Source: CAWCAL01 sp963695075
Lineage (GTDB): Bacteria > Actinomycetota > Acidimicrobiia > Acidimicrobiales > CAWCAL01
Length of the DNA stretch: 64,000 nt
Direction: 5' to 3'
NCBI GenBank assembly: GCA_963695075.1
Contig: CAVOFR010000007.1
Location: 1,860,001-1,924,000 of the forward strand
Positions 1 through 8,446 of this stretch are shown piece by piece. Position 1 is the stretch's first letter. Each line of letters opens with the position of its first letter. The notes under the pieces were generated by a model. It was not told the DNA's origin, ran no database searches, and saw only the letters and a list, made by a program, of their open reading frames with translations. The position numbers were made by a program, and so were the translations under genes.

Positions 1-648
1 GGGCTCGTGTTGGTGGCCGACGTCCAGCGAGCCGGCCGGGGCAGGCGCGGGCGGCGTTGGGAGGCACCGGCCGGATCATCCCTGCTGTCGTCGTGGCTCT
101 TTGCCCCACCAGCGGCGGTGCCCGCCGCCGCGGTGACGGCGGTTGTCGGTATCGCGGCGGCCGACGCCTGCCGGGCGCTCGGCGCCCCCGATGTGAGTCT
201 GAAGTGGCCCAACGACCTCGTCGTCTCCGATCGGAAGATGGCCGGGATGCTGGCCGAATCCGTGATCCGGGGCTCCGAGGTCGAGACCCTGGTGGTCGGT
301 ATCGGAGTCAACGTGTCCGAGGCGGCGCTCCCGCCCGAGATAGCTGCTGCTTCCACCAGTCTCGAGGCCGCCGGCGGACGACCCGATCGCGATCAGCTCT
401 TGTCGGCGATGGTCGATCGTGTCGATCACTGGTACGGCCGGCTGCTCGGCGGCGGAACCCCGTCGATACGCGAGGCCTGGCGGGATCGCTCGAGCACCCC
501 CGGTCGGATGGTCCGGATCGAGCTCGACGACGAGACGTTCGCGGGTCGGGCCGTCGACATCGACGACGACTTCGCCCTCGTGGTCGATGTCGACGGGAAG
601 AATCGGACGGTCACCGTCGCCGACATCGTCCACCTGCGCCCCGCCTGA
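1..648 (+). CDS. birA: biotin--[acetyl-CoA-carboxylase] ligase (BirA), 5' end missing
   Basis: Attaches biotin, via biotinyl-AMP, to the carrier lysine of biotin enzymes such as acyl-CoA carboxylases in the cytosol. The frame is open from base 1 and reads GLVLVADVQ then AGRGRRGRRW, the biotin-binding GRGRRG loop, followed by KWPNDL and GIGVN, all in family order. About 215 residues are present. The start codon and the beginning of the catalytic domain lie upstream of the window, so the ATG-like codon at 7 is not taken as the start. The C-terminal SH3-like domain is complete. The stop codon lies in the left arm of an inverted repeat shared with the convergent neighbour. Whether an N-terminal HTH repressor domain exists cannot be seen. 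Confidence 0.93.
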   Translation, partial: GLVLVADVQRAGRGRRGRRWEAPAGSSLLSSWLFAPPAAVPAAAVTAVVGIAAADACRALGAPDVSLKWPNDLVVSDRKMAGMLAESVIRGSEVETLVVGIGVNVSEAALPPEIAAASTSLEAAGGRPDRDQLLSAMVDRVDHWYGRLLGGGTPSIREAWRDRSSTPGRMVRIELDDETFAGRAVDIDDDFALVVDVDGKNRTVTVADIVHLRPA

Positions 649-704
649 GGAATCTGTGCAAGGTCGGGCGGGCCCAGCCAGCCGAACCCTGCACAGATTC
701 CTCA
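646..704. repeat. palindromic hairpin holding the stop codons of two convergent genes
   Basis: A perfect 15-bp inverted repeat has arms at 646-660 (TGAGGAATCTGTGCA) and 690-704. The pairing partly continues inward (GGTCGG against CCGAACC). The left arm begins with the birA TGA stop. The right arm ends with the TGA of the minus-strand aminotransferase, so the two stops are mirror images. There is no T-run. It probably acts as a bidirectional terminator or is a REP-like unit. Confidence 0.8.
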
Positions 705-1553
705 GGGGTCGGGGTTGCGGGTGATGAGATCGGCGTAAGCAGCGGCTGCGGCGGCGGTCGCGGCGCCCGGTGGGTCGGGGAGCTCCCGCCCGTCGATGCT
801 GCGGATCGGCTGCACATCGCGTGTACATGAAGTGAGGAAGGCCTCGTCAGCGGCTTCGAAGGCCTCGATGGCCACATCCTCCTCGGTTGCATCGGTCGCC
901 TCGAGCACCAGTGACCGGGTGACCCCGGCCAGCGGACCGGCGCCGAGGGGCGGGGTCACCAGCTGACCGTCGATCACGACGAACACGTTGCTTCCCGTCC
1001 CCTCGCAGAGGTTTCCGACCGTATTGGCGAGGATCGCCTCGTCACTCCCACGGTCGGTCGCCTGGGACAGGGCGATGACGTTCTCGAGATAGGAGGTGCT
1101 CTTGACGCCGGCCAGCGCACCGCGTTCGTTGCGGGTCCATTCCACGACGCTCACCGCCGCGCTGGATGTCCTCGCGGCCAGCGGCACCGAAGCGATCAGC
1201 ACCGAACCCCCGGTCTGGCCGCGGGCTGACGAGAGCGTCGCCGGGCCGCCGGTCACCGTCAGTCTGAGCTTGGACGGATGGGCGCTTCGCTCGGCCACGG
1301 CGCGACACGCCCGTGCCAGGTCATCCCGTGCCATCGGGATGTCCAGGCCGGCACGGTCGGCCGATCGCTCGAGCCGATCGAGATGACGGGTCAGCGCGAT
1401 CGGCGTGCCTCGGGCGACCTTCGTGGCCTCGAAGAGGCCGTCGCCCACGGTGACGGCATGATCGAAGGCGCCGATCGTGGCCGACGCGGGGTCGACGAAC
1501 TCGCCGTCGAGCCAGGCGACGGAGATCTGGGGCGGCTGAGAGCGGTCTGCCAT
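702..1553 (-). CDS. class IV PLP aminotransferase / aminodeoxychorismate lyase-like protein
   Basis: This is a fold-type IV PLP enzyme of 283 residues. An N-terminal AWLDGEFVDP strand is followed by the PLP lysine in GVKSTSYLENV (about residue 152) and the cofactor phosphate region GNLCEGTGSNVF. The family includes branched-chain aminotransferases, D-amino acid transaminases and 4-amino-4-deoxychorismate lyase (PabC, which makes p-aminobenzoate for folate). Length and the single-domain layout fit PabC-like proteins best, but substrate cannot be fixed from sequence. The start shares one base with the end of the upstream NUDIX gene, so the two are probably co-transcribed. No pabA or pabB is present in the window. 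Confidence 0.85.
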   Translation of the reverse strand: MADRSQPPQISVAWLDGEFVDPASATIGAFDHAVTVGDGLFEATKVARGTPIALTRHLDRLERSADRAGLDIPMARDDLARACRAVAERSAHPSKLRLTVTGGPATLSSARGQTGGSVLIASVPLAARTSSAAVSVVEWTRNERGALAGVKSTSYLENVIALSQATDRGSDEAILANTVGNLCEGTGSNVFVVIDGQLVTPPLGAGPLAGVTRSLVLEATDATEEDVAIEAFEAADEAFLTSCTRDVQPIRSIDGRELPDPPGAATAAAAAAYADLITRNPDP

Positions 1554-2191
1554 CAGATCGCCAGCGGAGTCCGCCCGGCTGCGAACCGGTCGGCCATTAC
1601 GAGGGCGGCGATCCAGTACTGGGCGCCCGGCACGAAGTCTCGGCGCCGGATCCGGCCGACCTCGCCACCGTCCGCTGGGAAGAACCGGGCGGGGGCGGTG
1701 GACGTCCGATCGGCGAAGAGATCGAGGAGATCGTCGATCGTCACCTCGACGGCGTGGCTCACCTCGGTGGGTTCGGGTCGGAAGTCGGAGAGCGGTCGGT
1801 CGTCGGCCAGGAGGAAGAAGTGAGCGAGCTCCTTGTTCAGCGTGCCCTCCGTTCCCGCCTCGACGATGCGCCGAACGCCGAGCGACACCAGGTCTGCCGG
1901 GTCGGATTCGACGCCGAGCTCCTCGGCCAGCTCGCGTCGGCCGTCGAGGGGCGTCTCGCCGGCAGCCAGGTGGCCCGTCGCCGAGAAATCGAGAAGCTCA
2001 GGGAAGGCGACCTTGTCGCGGGACCGGCGCTGGAGCACGACCGTGGGCGAGGGTCGTGCCGTCGGCCGGACGATGAGGACGTGGAAGACCTGATGCCAGT
2101 CGCCGTCGCGGTGAACCGAGGTCCGCCCCTTGGTTCCGACGTGGCGTCCGGCGTCGTCGAATATGTCGAGCTGCTCACGTTCCGAGGCCAC
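1553..2191 (-). CDS. NUDIX hydrolase, isopentenyl-diphosphate isomerase-like subgroup
   Basis: A NUDIX-fold protein of 212 residues. The Nudix box fits G-x5-E-x7-REL-x-EE-x-G: GHLAAGE, then REL, then AEELGV (about residues 72-94). The N-terminal DIFDDAGRHVGT and the HRDGDWHQVFHV stretch are typical of the YfcD/IDI-like NUDIX branch. A diphosphate-containing substrate is expected, but which one is unknown. It is first in a two-gene minus-strand unit with the aminotransferase, overlapping by one base. It diverges from the LCP gene across about 100 bp that should hold both promoters; no clear -35/-10 pair stands out. Confidence 0.85.
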   Translation of the reverse strand: MASEREQLDIFDDAGRHVGTKGRTSVHRDGDWHQVFHVLIVRPTARPSPTVVLQRRSRDKVAFPELLDFSATGHLAAGETPLDGRRELAEELGVESDPADLVSLGVRRIVEAGTEGTLNKELAHFFLLADDRPLSDFRPEPTEVSHAVEVTIDDLLDLFADRTSTAPARFFPADGGEVGRIRRRDFVPGAQYWIAALVMADRFAAGRTPLAI

Positions 2192-2289
2192 GATCCGAGA
2201 GCGTACGCGTACCGATCCCCGAACGTACGCGCACGGATCCTTGCCTCGCCGACACCGACCCGGACGCGGGCCGTTGGTATCGTGCCCGG

Positions 2290-3831
2290 GTGGGCAAGAG
2301 ACGACGAGCGCATCGAACCTGGCCCCAGCGGCTCGTTCTCGCCTTCAGCGCCGTGGTCGTGCTCGCCCTCCTGACCGTTGCCGGAGGGCTGGGGTATCTC
2401 GGCCAGAAGGCCGGCCAGGCCGATGTCGTCACGTTCGTCGATCCGAGCGATCGGTCGACTCAACCGGTGCTCCAGCAGTCGCTCGAGAGCGACGAACCGA
2501 TCAATTACCTCCTGGTCGGGACCGACTCGGCGGCCGGCCTCGACGAGGACGACCCGGTCAACCAGGACCGTGAGAACACGGGCAGCCTGGCCGACACGAT
2601 CATGGTCGTACGGCTCGATCCGGTCACCCAGGAGGCGCGGCTCCTGTCGATTCCCCGCGACCTGTGGGTCGACATCAGCGGGACGAGCTATCGGCAGAGG
2701 ATCAACGCGGCCCTCGGGGTGAGCGAGGCCACGCTCATCGAGACCATCGGCGACCAGTTCGGTATTCCGATCCACCACTATGTGCAGGTCGACTTCGCCG
2801 GCTTCAAGGAGCTGGTCGAGATCCTCGACGGTGTGCCCATCTGGTTCGCCACACCGGTCCGCGACGTCAAGACGGGGCTGATCGTCGAAGACGCCGGGTG
2901 CGTCGTGCTCGATTCCGACCAGGCGCTGGCTTTCGCCCGGTCGCGCAGCATGCAGACGAAGATCGAGGGCGAGTGGGTCTCCGACACCGAGCTTCCCGAC
3001 ATCGGACGCATCGACCGGCAGCAGGCGTTCATCCGCCGCTCGATCGATCGAGCCATCGACCGTGGCTACCGCAACATCATCGATCTCAACCGCATCCTCA
3101 ACACGGCCATCAACTCGGTGACCATCGACGATCAGCTCGAGATCGAGGACGACGTGCTCCCGCTCGCCCGGGCCTTCGAGGCCTTCGACGCCGACGACCT
3201 TCTCACCTACCAGCTTCCCGTGTATCCGGACCGGGCCGGCCGGGCGAGCATCCTCCGCCTCGAAGAGGCCGAAGCCGAGGAGGTCCTTCGTCTGTTCCGG
3301 CCCGAGGTCGACATGGGCAGCCTCGATCCGGCCCAGATCCGCGTCCGTGCGCTGAACGGCACCGGTGGCTACGGCGACGCGGCGACGCTGGCCGAAGGTC
3401 TCACCGCCGCCGGATTCGACGTGGTGGCCCGGGACAACGCCGCAGAGTTCGATCATGACGAGGTCGTGGTGCGGTACCGGACCGGCGCCGAGGCCGAGGC
3501 GGTCCTCGTGGCCCGTTATCTCGATCTCCCGGTGGAGCGAGTACTGGGCACCGAGCTGAGCGGTGCCGACGTCGAGGTCACCACGGGCGGTGCCTTCGAG
3601 GGCGTCCTGGACTCGCCTCGTGACCCCGAGCCCGACGAGCAGGCCGTGATGGATCGGTCGGCCGAGACGACGGTGCGACCGACCAGCACGTCATCGTCCG
3701 TGTCGAACTCGTCCGGTAGTACGGTCGACGGATTCGACGCCGGCGGCTCGTCGGGTGACAATGGCCCGGGCTCTGGCGGGTCCGACAGCCCAGATCCCGA
3801 AGAACGGCCGACCGGATCCTCATGTCCCTAG
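2290..3831 (+). CDS. LytR-CpsA-Psr (LCP) family glycopolymer transferase with LytR_C domain
   Basis: LCP enzymes transfer undecaprenyl-linked glycopolymers to peptidoglycan or related acceptors on the outer membrane face. This 513-residue protein has a short cytoplasmic basic N-terminus, one membrane segment (about residues 15-37), and the LCP core: LLVGTDS, ADTIMVVRLDP, LLSIPRDLWVDI, YVQVDFAGF and the arginine-rich ARSR with DIGRIDRQQ. After it comes a LytR_C domain (IRVRALNGTGGYG onward) and a Ser/Thr/Gly-rich tail. GTG start. It precedes nucleotide-sugar genes ugd and uxs, consistent with surface polysaccharide assembly. The polymer itself is not known. Confidence 0.92.
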   Translation: MGKRRRAHRTWPQRLVLAFSAVVVLALLTVAGGLGYLGQKAGQADVVTFVDPSDRSTQPVLQQSLESDEPINYLLVGTDSAAGLDEDDPVNQDRENTGSLADTIMVVRLDPVTQEARLLSIPRDLWVDISGTSYRQRINAALGVSEATLIETIGDQFGIPIHHYVQVDFAGFKELVEILDGVPIWFATPVRDVKTGLIVEDAGCVVLDSDQALAFARSRSMQTKIEGEWVSDTELPDIGRIDRQQAFIRRSIDRAIDRGYRNIIDLNRILNTAINSVTIDDQLEIEDDVLPLARAFEAFDADDLLTYQLPVYPDRAGRASILRLEEAEAEEVLRLFRPEVDMGSLDPAQIRVRALNGTGGYGDAATLAEGLTAAGFDVVARDNAAEFDHDEVVVRYRTGAEAEAVLVARYLDLPVERVLGTELSGADVEVTTGGAFEGVLDSPRDPEPDEQAVMDRSAETTVRPTSTSSSVSNSSGSTVDGFDAGGSSGDNGPGSGGSDSPDPEERPTGSSCP

Positions 3832-3928
3832 CGCCGAGGCCGATCAGAGGATAGTCCAAACCATCGTCAGATCGTTCGCCACGATACGGTGTTCGCCTGA
3901 CTGCAACGGCATAGGAGCGCAACGCGAC

Positions 3929-5203
3929 ATGGCAGGCAAGGTGGCGGTCATGGGGACGGGATACGTGGGTCTCACGACCGGCGTCTGTCTGTCCCATCTG
4001 GGCCACGACGTCGTGTGTATCGACATCGTGCCCGAGAAGGTCGAGGCCCTCCAGCGGGGCGAGCTTCCGATCCTGGAGAACGGACTCGACGAGCTCCTCG
4101 CCGAGGGAGTGGCAGCCGGTCGGCTGTCCTTCACCCTCGACGCTCCCACCGCGGTGCGGGACGTGGAGTTCGTCTTCCTGTGTGTCCCCACCCCCCAGGG
4201 GTGCGACGGGCAGGCCGACCTGACCCACATCCAGGACGCGGCCCACGAGATCGGACCCCACCTCGCTGCCGAGGCGGTGGTCATCAACAAGTCGACGGTC
4301 CCGGTGGGATCCACGCGGGTCGTCGAGCAGGCGCTCGGCCGTAGCGACGTCTTCGTCGTCTCCAATCCCGAGTTCCTCCGCGAGGGATCGGCCGTCCACG
4401 ACTTCCTCCACCCCGACCGGGTCGTGATCGGAAGTGAGGACCAGACCGCGGCCGTCCGCGTGGCGTCGCTCTACCTCGGCGTCGCAGCGCCGATGATGCT
4501 GACCGATCCTGCATCGGCCGAGACCATCAAGTACGCATCCAACGCCTTCCTGGCCACGAAGCTGTCGTTCGTCAATGCCGTCGCCGCGGTGTGCGAAGCC
4601 GTCGGGGCCGACGTCAACGACGTCGTGCTGGGAATGGGCTATGACAAGCGGATCGGGTCCGAGTTCCTCCACCCCGGTCCCGGTTGGGGTGGATCCTGTT
4701 TCCCGAAGGACACCCGAGCCATGATCCACATCGCCGAGGAGCACGGCTACGACTTCGACCTCCTGCGCGGTGTGATCGCCGTCAACGAGGAGCAGTTCGA
4801 GCGGGTTGCCGACAAGGTCACCCACATGGCCGGTGGCTCGCTCGAGGGGATGCGCATCGCCGCATGGGGACTCACCTTCAAGGCGCGGACCGATGACATG
4901 CGGGATTCGCCGGCCCTCGAGATCATCCACCGGTTGCGCGAGCGCGGAGCCGAGGTGGTCGCGTACGATCCGGCCATCGAGATCGCTCCGGCCGGCGTCG
5001 AGCTGGCCGACGATCCCTACGCGGCGTGCCAGGACGCGAACGTGCTCGTCGTGCTCACCGAGTGGGACGACTTCCGGTGGCCCGACTTCGACAAGGTCGC
5101 CGAGCTCATGACCGATCGACGTGTGGTCGATGCCCGCAACATCCTCGACCGCGCCGCCCTTCACCGACTCAACTTCGACGTCGTGGGTATCGGACGCCTC
5201 TGA
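3929..5203 (+). CDS. ugd: UDP-glucose 6-dehydrogenase
   Basis: Oxidises UDP-glucose to UDP-glucuronate with 2 NAD+. The 424 residues begin with VAVMGTGYVGL, the Rossmann dinucleotide loop. They continue with NPEFLREG and the catalytic cysteine in GWGGSCFPKDT, then the C-terminal UDP-binding domain (WGLTFKARTDDMRDSP). I chose ATG 3929 because AGGAG lies at 3913-3917 and the protein then begins directly at the Rossmann strand. The frame is open further upstream, but that part has no homology-like features. It overlaps the next gene by one base (TGATG), so UDP-glucuronate is probably handed to the decarboxylase encoded there. Related UDP-sugar dehydrogenases cannot be fully excluded. Confidence 0.93.
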   Translation: MAGKVAVMGTGYVGLTTGVCLSHLGHDVVCIDIVPEKVEALQRGELPILENGLDELLAEGVAAGRLSFTLDAPTAVRDVEFVFLCVPTPQGCDGQADLTHIQDAAHEIGPHLAAEAVVINKSTVPVGSTRVVEQALGRSDVFVVSNPEFLREGSAVHDFLHPDRVVIGSEDQTAAVRVASLYLGVAAPMMLTDPASAETIKYASNAFLATKLSFVNAVAAVCEAVGADVNDVVLGMGYDKRIGSEFLHPGPGWGGSCFPKDTRAMIHIAEEHGYDFDLLRGVIAVNEEQFERVADKVTHMAGGSLEGMRIAAWGLTFKARTDDMRDSPALEIIHRLRERGAEVVAYDPAIEIAPAGVELADDPYAACQDANVLVVLTEWDDFRWPDFDKVAELMTDRRVVDARNILDRAALHRLNFDVVGIGRL

Positions 5204-6150
5204 TGGGGCGAGTCGTGATCACCGGTGGCGCCGGGTTCATTGGATCCCACATCGCCGACCGGCTCCTCGAGCGCGGCGATGAAGTGGTCGCCATCGACAA
5301 CCTCGTCACCGGGTCGGTCGCCAACATCGAGCATCTCTTCGGTCGAACCGAGTTCACCTTCGTCGAACACGACGTCAGCGGGTACGTGTGGGTCCCCGGT
5401 CCGGTCGATCGCGTGATGCACCTCGCGAGCCCGGCATCACCCATCGACTATCTGCGAATGCCGATCCAGACCCTGAAGGTCGGCAGCCTCGGTACCCACA
5501 ACTCGCTCGGGTTGGCGAAGGCCAAGGGCGCCCGGTTCTTCCTCACCTCCACCAGCGAGATCTACGGTGATCCGAAGGAGCACCCCCAGAAGGAGACCTA
5601 CTGGGGTCACGTCAATCCGATCGGCCCCCGCGGCGTCTACGACGAGGCGAAACGCTTCGCCGAGGCGATGGCGATGGCTTACCACCGGTTCCACGGGGTC
5701 GACGTCCGCATCGCCCGGATCTTCAACACCTTCGGGCCGCGGATGCGGCTCTCCGATGGCCGGGTCGTCTCCAACTTCATCATCCAGGCTCTGAAGGGTG
5801 AACCGCTCACCGTCCAGGGCGAGGGCACCCAGACGAGGAGCTTCTGCTTCGTCGACGACACCGTCGCCGGGCTCATCGCCCTGCTGGACAGTGATGTGGC
5901 GACGCCGGTCAACATCGGGTCGATGGCCGAGATGACCATCCTCGAGTTGGCATCGCTGATCATCGAGCTCACCGACTCGTCGTCGGAGCTGGCCTTCGAG
6001 GCGCTTCCCGTGGACGATCCGGTCCAGCGTCGTCCCGACATCACGCTCGCCAAGTCCGAGCTCGGTTGGGAGCCGATGGTCGACGTCCGCGATGGATTGA
6101 CGCGGGCCATCGAGTATTTCCGAGGTGCCATCGGGGCTCCGGCCGAGTAG
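5203..6150 (+). CDS. uxs: UDP-glucuronate decarboxylase (UDP-xylose synthase)
   Basis: An extended short-chain dehydrogenase of 315 residues that should convert UDP-glucuronate to UDP-xylose. It shows the GGAGFIGSH NAD-binding loop at the N-terminus, LASPASPIDY (a hallmark of the UXS branch), the catalytic serine/threonine region STSEIYG, and the Tyr-x3-Lys pair in YDEAKR. The IFNTFGPRM strand and TRSFCFVDD are also typical. The ATG at 5203 overlaps the ugd stop, so the frame upstream is ignored. With ugd it forms a two-step route from UDP-glucose to UDP-xylose next to an LCP transferase. Pentose in a wall or capsule polymer is the natural inference. Confidence 0.92.
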   Translation: MGRVVITGGAGFIGSHIADRLLERGDEVVAIDNLVTGSVANIEHLFGRTEFTFVEHDVSGYVWVPGPVDRVMHLASPASPIDYLRMPIQTLKVGSLGTHNSLGLAKAKGARFFLTSTSEIYGDPKEHPQKETYWGHVNPIGPRGVYDEAKRFAEAMAMAYHRFHGVDVRIARIFNTFGPRMRLSDGRVVSNFIIQALKGEPLTVQGEGTQTRSFCFVDDTVAGLIALLDSDVATPVNIGSMAEMTILELASLIIELTDSSSELAFEALPVDDPVQRRPDITLAKSELGWEPMVDVRDGLTRAIEYFRGAIGAPAE

Positions 6151-6159
6151 AACGTCGGC

Positions 6160-6762
6160 GTGCCCAGCCCGCGAGATCCGTCGGCTCCACCGCCTCGTTT
6201 CTCGGCTCAGCTCGACGTCACCGGCAAGGCGTGTCTGGTCGTCGGAGGGGGAGCGGTCGCCACACGGCGAGCGGAGCGACTCGTCGAATCGGGCGCTCGA
6301 GTCACGGTCGTCGCGCCCGAGGCGACCGAAGCGATCCGGCGGGCCGACGTGACCCATCACGCCAGGCCGTACCGCGCCGGCGAAGCGGTCGATTACCGCC
6401 TGGTCGTGGCCGCCACCGATGATGCCGAGGTGAACGCCCTGGTGCAGCAGGACGCCGAGCGGGCCGGCGTGTGGTGCAATCGGGCCGATCAGCCCGGAGG
6501 GGGCTCACTGGCCTTCCCCGCGGTCGCCCGGAGGGGACGGGTCGGGGTGGCGGTCTCCACCGAGGGAGCGAGCCCCATGCTGGCCCAGTGGGCCACGCGG
6601 CGGATCATCCAGACCCTCGACCCCACGGTGATCTCGCTGGCTGATCTCCTGGCCGCCGAACGCGCCGGCAACGCCGTCGCGACCGAGGGCGACCATCTCG
6701 CGAGGCTGGTCGGTGAGGGGAAGATCGAAGAGGCGCTCGACCGGTTGCGCGACGGCGAATGA
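6160..6762 (+). CDS. precorrin-2 dehydrogenase (SirC/CysG N-domain type)
   Basis: Oxidises precorrin-2 to sirohydrochlorin with NAD+ on the way to siroheme (or cobalamin). The 200-residue protein has the CLVVGGGAVATRRAERL dinucleotide-binding loop (about residues 25-42), VVAPEATE, VVAATDD, and the C-terminal GRVGVAVSTEGASPMLAQW region. It lacks the uroporphyrinogen methyltransferase domain of full CysG. A GTG start follows the uxs stop by 9 bases, and the end overlaps miaA by 4 bases, so it may be read in the same transcript. The window itself contains a B12-dependent reductase (nrdJ). Confidence 0.87.
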   Translation: MPSPRDPSAPPPRFSAQLDVTGKACLVVGGGAVATRRAERLVESGARVTVVAPEATEAIRRADVTHHARPYRAGEAVDYRLVVAATDDAEVNALVQQDAERAGVWCNRADQPGGGSLAFPAVARRGRVGVAVSTEGASPMLAQWATRRIIQTLDPTVISLADLLAAERAGNAVATEGDHLARLVGEGKIEEALDRLRDGE

Positions 6763-7661
6763 CGCCCCGTCTCGCCATCGTCGGTCCGACGGCGTCAGGG
6801 AAGTCCGCGGTGGCCATGGCTCTGGCCCGGCGTTGGCCCGGGACCGAGATCGTGGCGATCGACTCGATGCAGGTGTACCGAGGTATGGACATCGGCACCG
6901 CGAGCCCTCGCGGCGAGGACCGGGCCGAGGTGCCTCATCATCTGGTGGACCTGCTGGAACCAACCGAAGAGTGCACCGTGGGGTGGTTCCAGCAGCAGGC
7001 CACGGTCGTGCTCGAGGATCTGGCTCGACGTGAGGTACCGACGATTCTCGTCGGCGGAACCGGGCTGTACATGCGAGCGGTCGTGGACCGGTTGCAGATC
7101 CCCGGCCGGTTCCCGGAGGTGTGGGACCAGCTCGAGCTCTCCACCACGCCTGATCTCCATCGCCGTCTGGTCGACCTCGACCCGGACGCGGCCACCAAGA
7201 TCGAACCCGCCAATCGGCGCCGGCTGCTCCGCGCCCTCGAGGTCACCATCGGCTCGGAACGGCGGTTCTCGTCCTTCGGTCCGGGAATCGACGACTATGC
7301 CGATGCTCCGTTTCCGCTGTACGGGTTGCGGTGGCCCAGGGAGACGCTGGATCGGCGGATCGAAGGCCGATTTCGCGACCAGATCCGTGACGGCCTGCTC
7401 GACGAGGTCCGATCCCTGTCAGACCAACCGCTCTCGAGGACGGCCGCAAGAGCCCTCGGCTACCGGGAGCTCTCTGATCATCTCCGAGGTGAGCTCGAGC
7501 TGGAAGAGGCGATCGAGCACGCGGTTCGACGGATCCGGAGGTTCGCCCGGCGGCAGGATCGGTGGTTTCGACGTGACCCTCGGATTCAATGGATCGATGT
7601 GACCGACAACCCGCTCGTCGCTGTGGACACCGTACTGACAGACTTCCCGTCGTGCACCTGA
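6759..7661 (+). CDS. miaA: tRNA dimethylallyltransferase
   Basis: Adds a dimethylallyl group to A37 of tRNAs that read UNN codons. The 300 residues start with the P-loop GPTASGKSA, followed by IDSMQVYRGMDIGTA, the DMAPP/tRNA-binding signature. Next come HHLVDLL, LVGGTGLYMRA and the C-terminal GYRELSDHLRGE and TRxFARRQ-like region (RIRRFARRQDRWF). Full length for the family. It sits between precorrin-2 dehydrogenase (ATGA overlap) and dapF, whose GTG start lies inside its last 10 bases. Confidence 0.96.
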   Translation: MTPRLAIVGPTASGKSAVAMALARRWPGTEIVAIDSMQVYRGMDIGTASPRGEDRAEVPHHLVDLLEPTEECTVGWFQQQATVVLEDLARREVPTILVGGTGLYMRAVVDRLQIPGRFPEVWDQLELSTTPDLHRRLVDLDPDAATKIEPANRRRLLRALEVTIGSERRFSSFGPGIDDYADAPFPLYGLRWPRETLDRRIEGRFRDQIRDGLLDEVRSLSDQPLSRTAARALGYRELSDHLRGELELEEAIEHAVRRIRRFARRQDRWFRRDPRIQWIDVTDNPLVAVDTVLTDFPSCT

Positions 7662-8446
7662 CCAAGCACCACGGATCGGGGAACGACTTCCTCATCGGCA
7701 TCGACCAGCCGGTTCCCCGCGACCCGGCGGCATGCGCGCGTAGCTGGTGTGCCCGGCGGACCGGCATCGGTGCCGATGGGTTGATCCTCGCAGAGACTTC
7801 CCCCGACGGTCCGAGTGCCATGGTCCTGTACAACTCCGACGGTTCCCGGGCCGAGATCAGCGGTAATGGTCTTCGCTGTCTCGTTCAGGCGCTGGCCCGC
7901 ACCACCGGGGACCGGGAGTGGGAAGGAGCGGTGCTGACCGACGTCGGGCTCCGTCGGGGCTGGCTCCGGGCCACCGAGGAGCCCGATCGGGTTCTGGTAC
8001 GAGTCGAGATGGGTACGGTCGCCGACGGTGCCACTCTCGACCCGGCATCGCTGCCGGTTCCCACCGTGGCAGGCCATGTCGCAGTCGTCGACGTCGGGAA
8101 TCCTCACGTCGTGGTCCACGTGGCCGATCCGCAGGCGATCGTTCTCGCCGAGTCGGGACCGGCCATCGAAGCTCTGGTCGCTGGTGGTGCCAACGCCCAC
8201 TTCGTGATGCCCACCAGCGACGGAGCGCTGGTCGTGACCCACTGGGAACGAGGTGCCGGCGTCACCAGCGCGTGTGGTTCCGGCGCCGTTGCCAGCGCGT
8301 ATGCCGCCAACTCCTGGGGTGTCGTCGGAGACGAGGTCTCGGTGCGGATGCCCGGTGGTGATGCGCTGGTGAGGCTCGGATCGCCCGTCATGCTCGAGGG
8401 TGAGGTCACGTACGTGGCCTCGATCGAGGTCGAACCCGAGCCGTGA
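7652..8446 (+). CDS. dapF: diaminopimelate epimerase
   Basis: Interconverts LL- and meso-diaminopimelate for lysine and peptidoglycan. At 264 residues it carries both catalytic cysteines: Cys76 in NSDGSRAEISGNGLRC and a second near residue 210 in GVTSACGSGA. The HGSGNDF start motif is close to the N-terminus. I chose GTG 7652, which overlaps the end of miaA by 10 bases, because translation then begins HLTKHHGSGNDF. An upstream in-frame ATG at 7589 would add 21 residues encoded inside miaA. It is the first of four dap genes here, separated from the rest by hflX (4-base overlap). Confidence 0.95.
   Translation: MHLTKHHGSGNDFLIGIDQPVPRDPAACARSWCARRTGIGADGLILAETSPDGPSAMVLYNSDGSRAEISGNGLRCLVQALARTTGDREWEGAVLTDVGLRRGWLRATEEPDRVLVRVEMGTVADGATLDPASLPVPTVAGHVAVVDVGNPHVVVHVADPQAIVLAESGPAIEALVAGGANAHFVMPTSDGALVVTHWERGAGVTSACGSGAVASAYAANSWGVVGDEVSVRMPGGDALVRLGSPVMLEGEVTYVASIEVEPEP

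Noticed and set aside
1837..3456. 539-residue minus-strand open frame across the LCP gene
   Set aside because: Antisense shadow in high-GC DNA. It spans real genes on both strands, and its Asp/Arg/Val-rich composition is typical of shadows.
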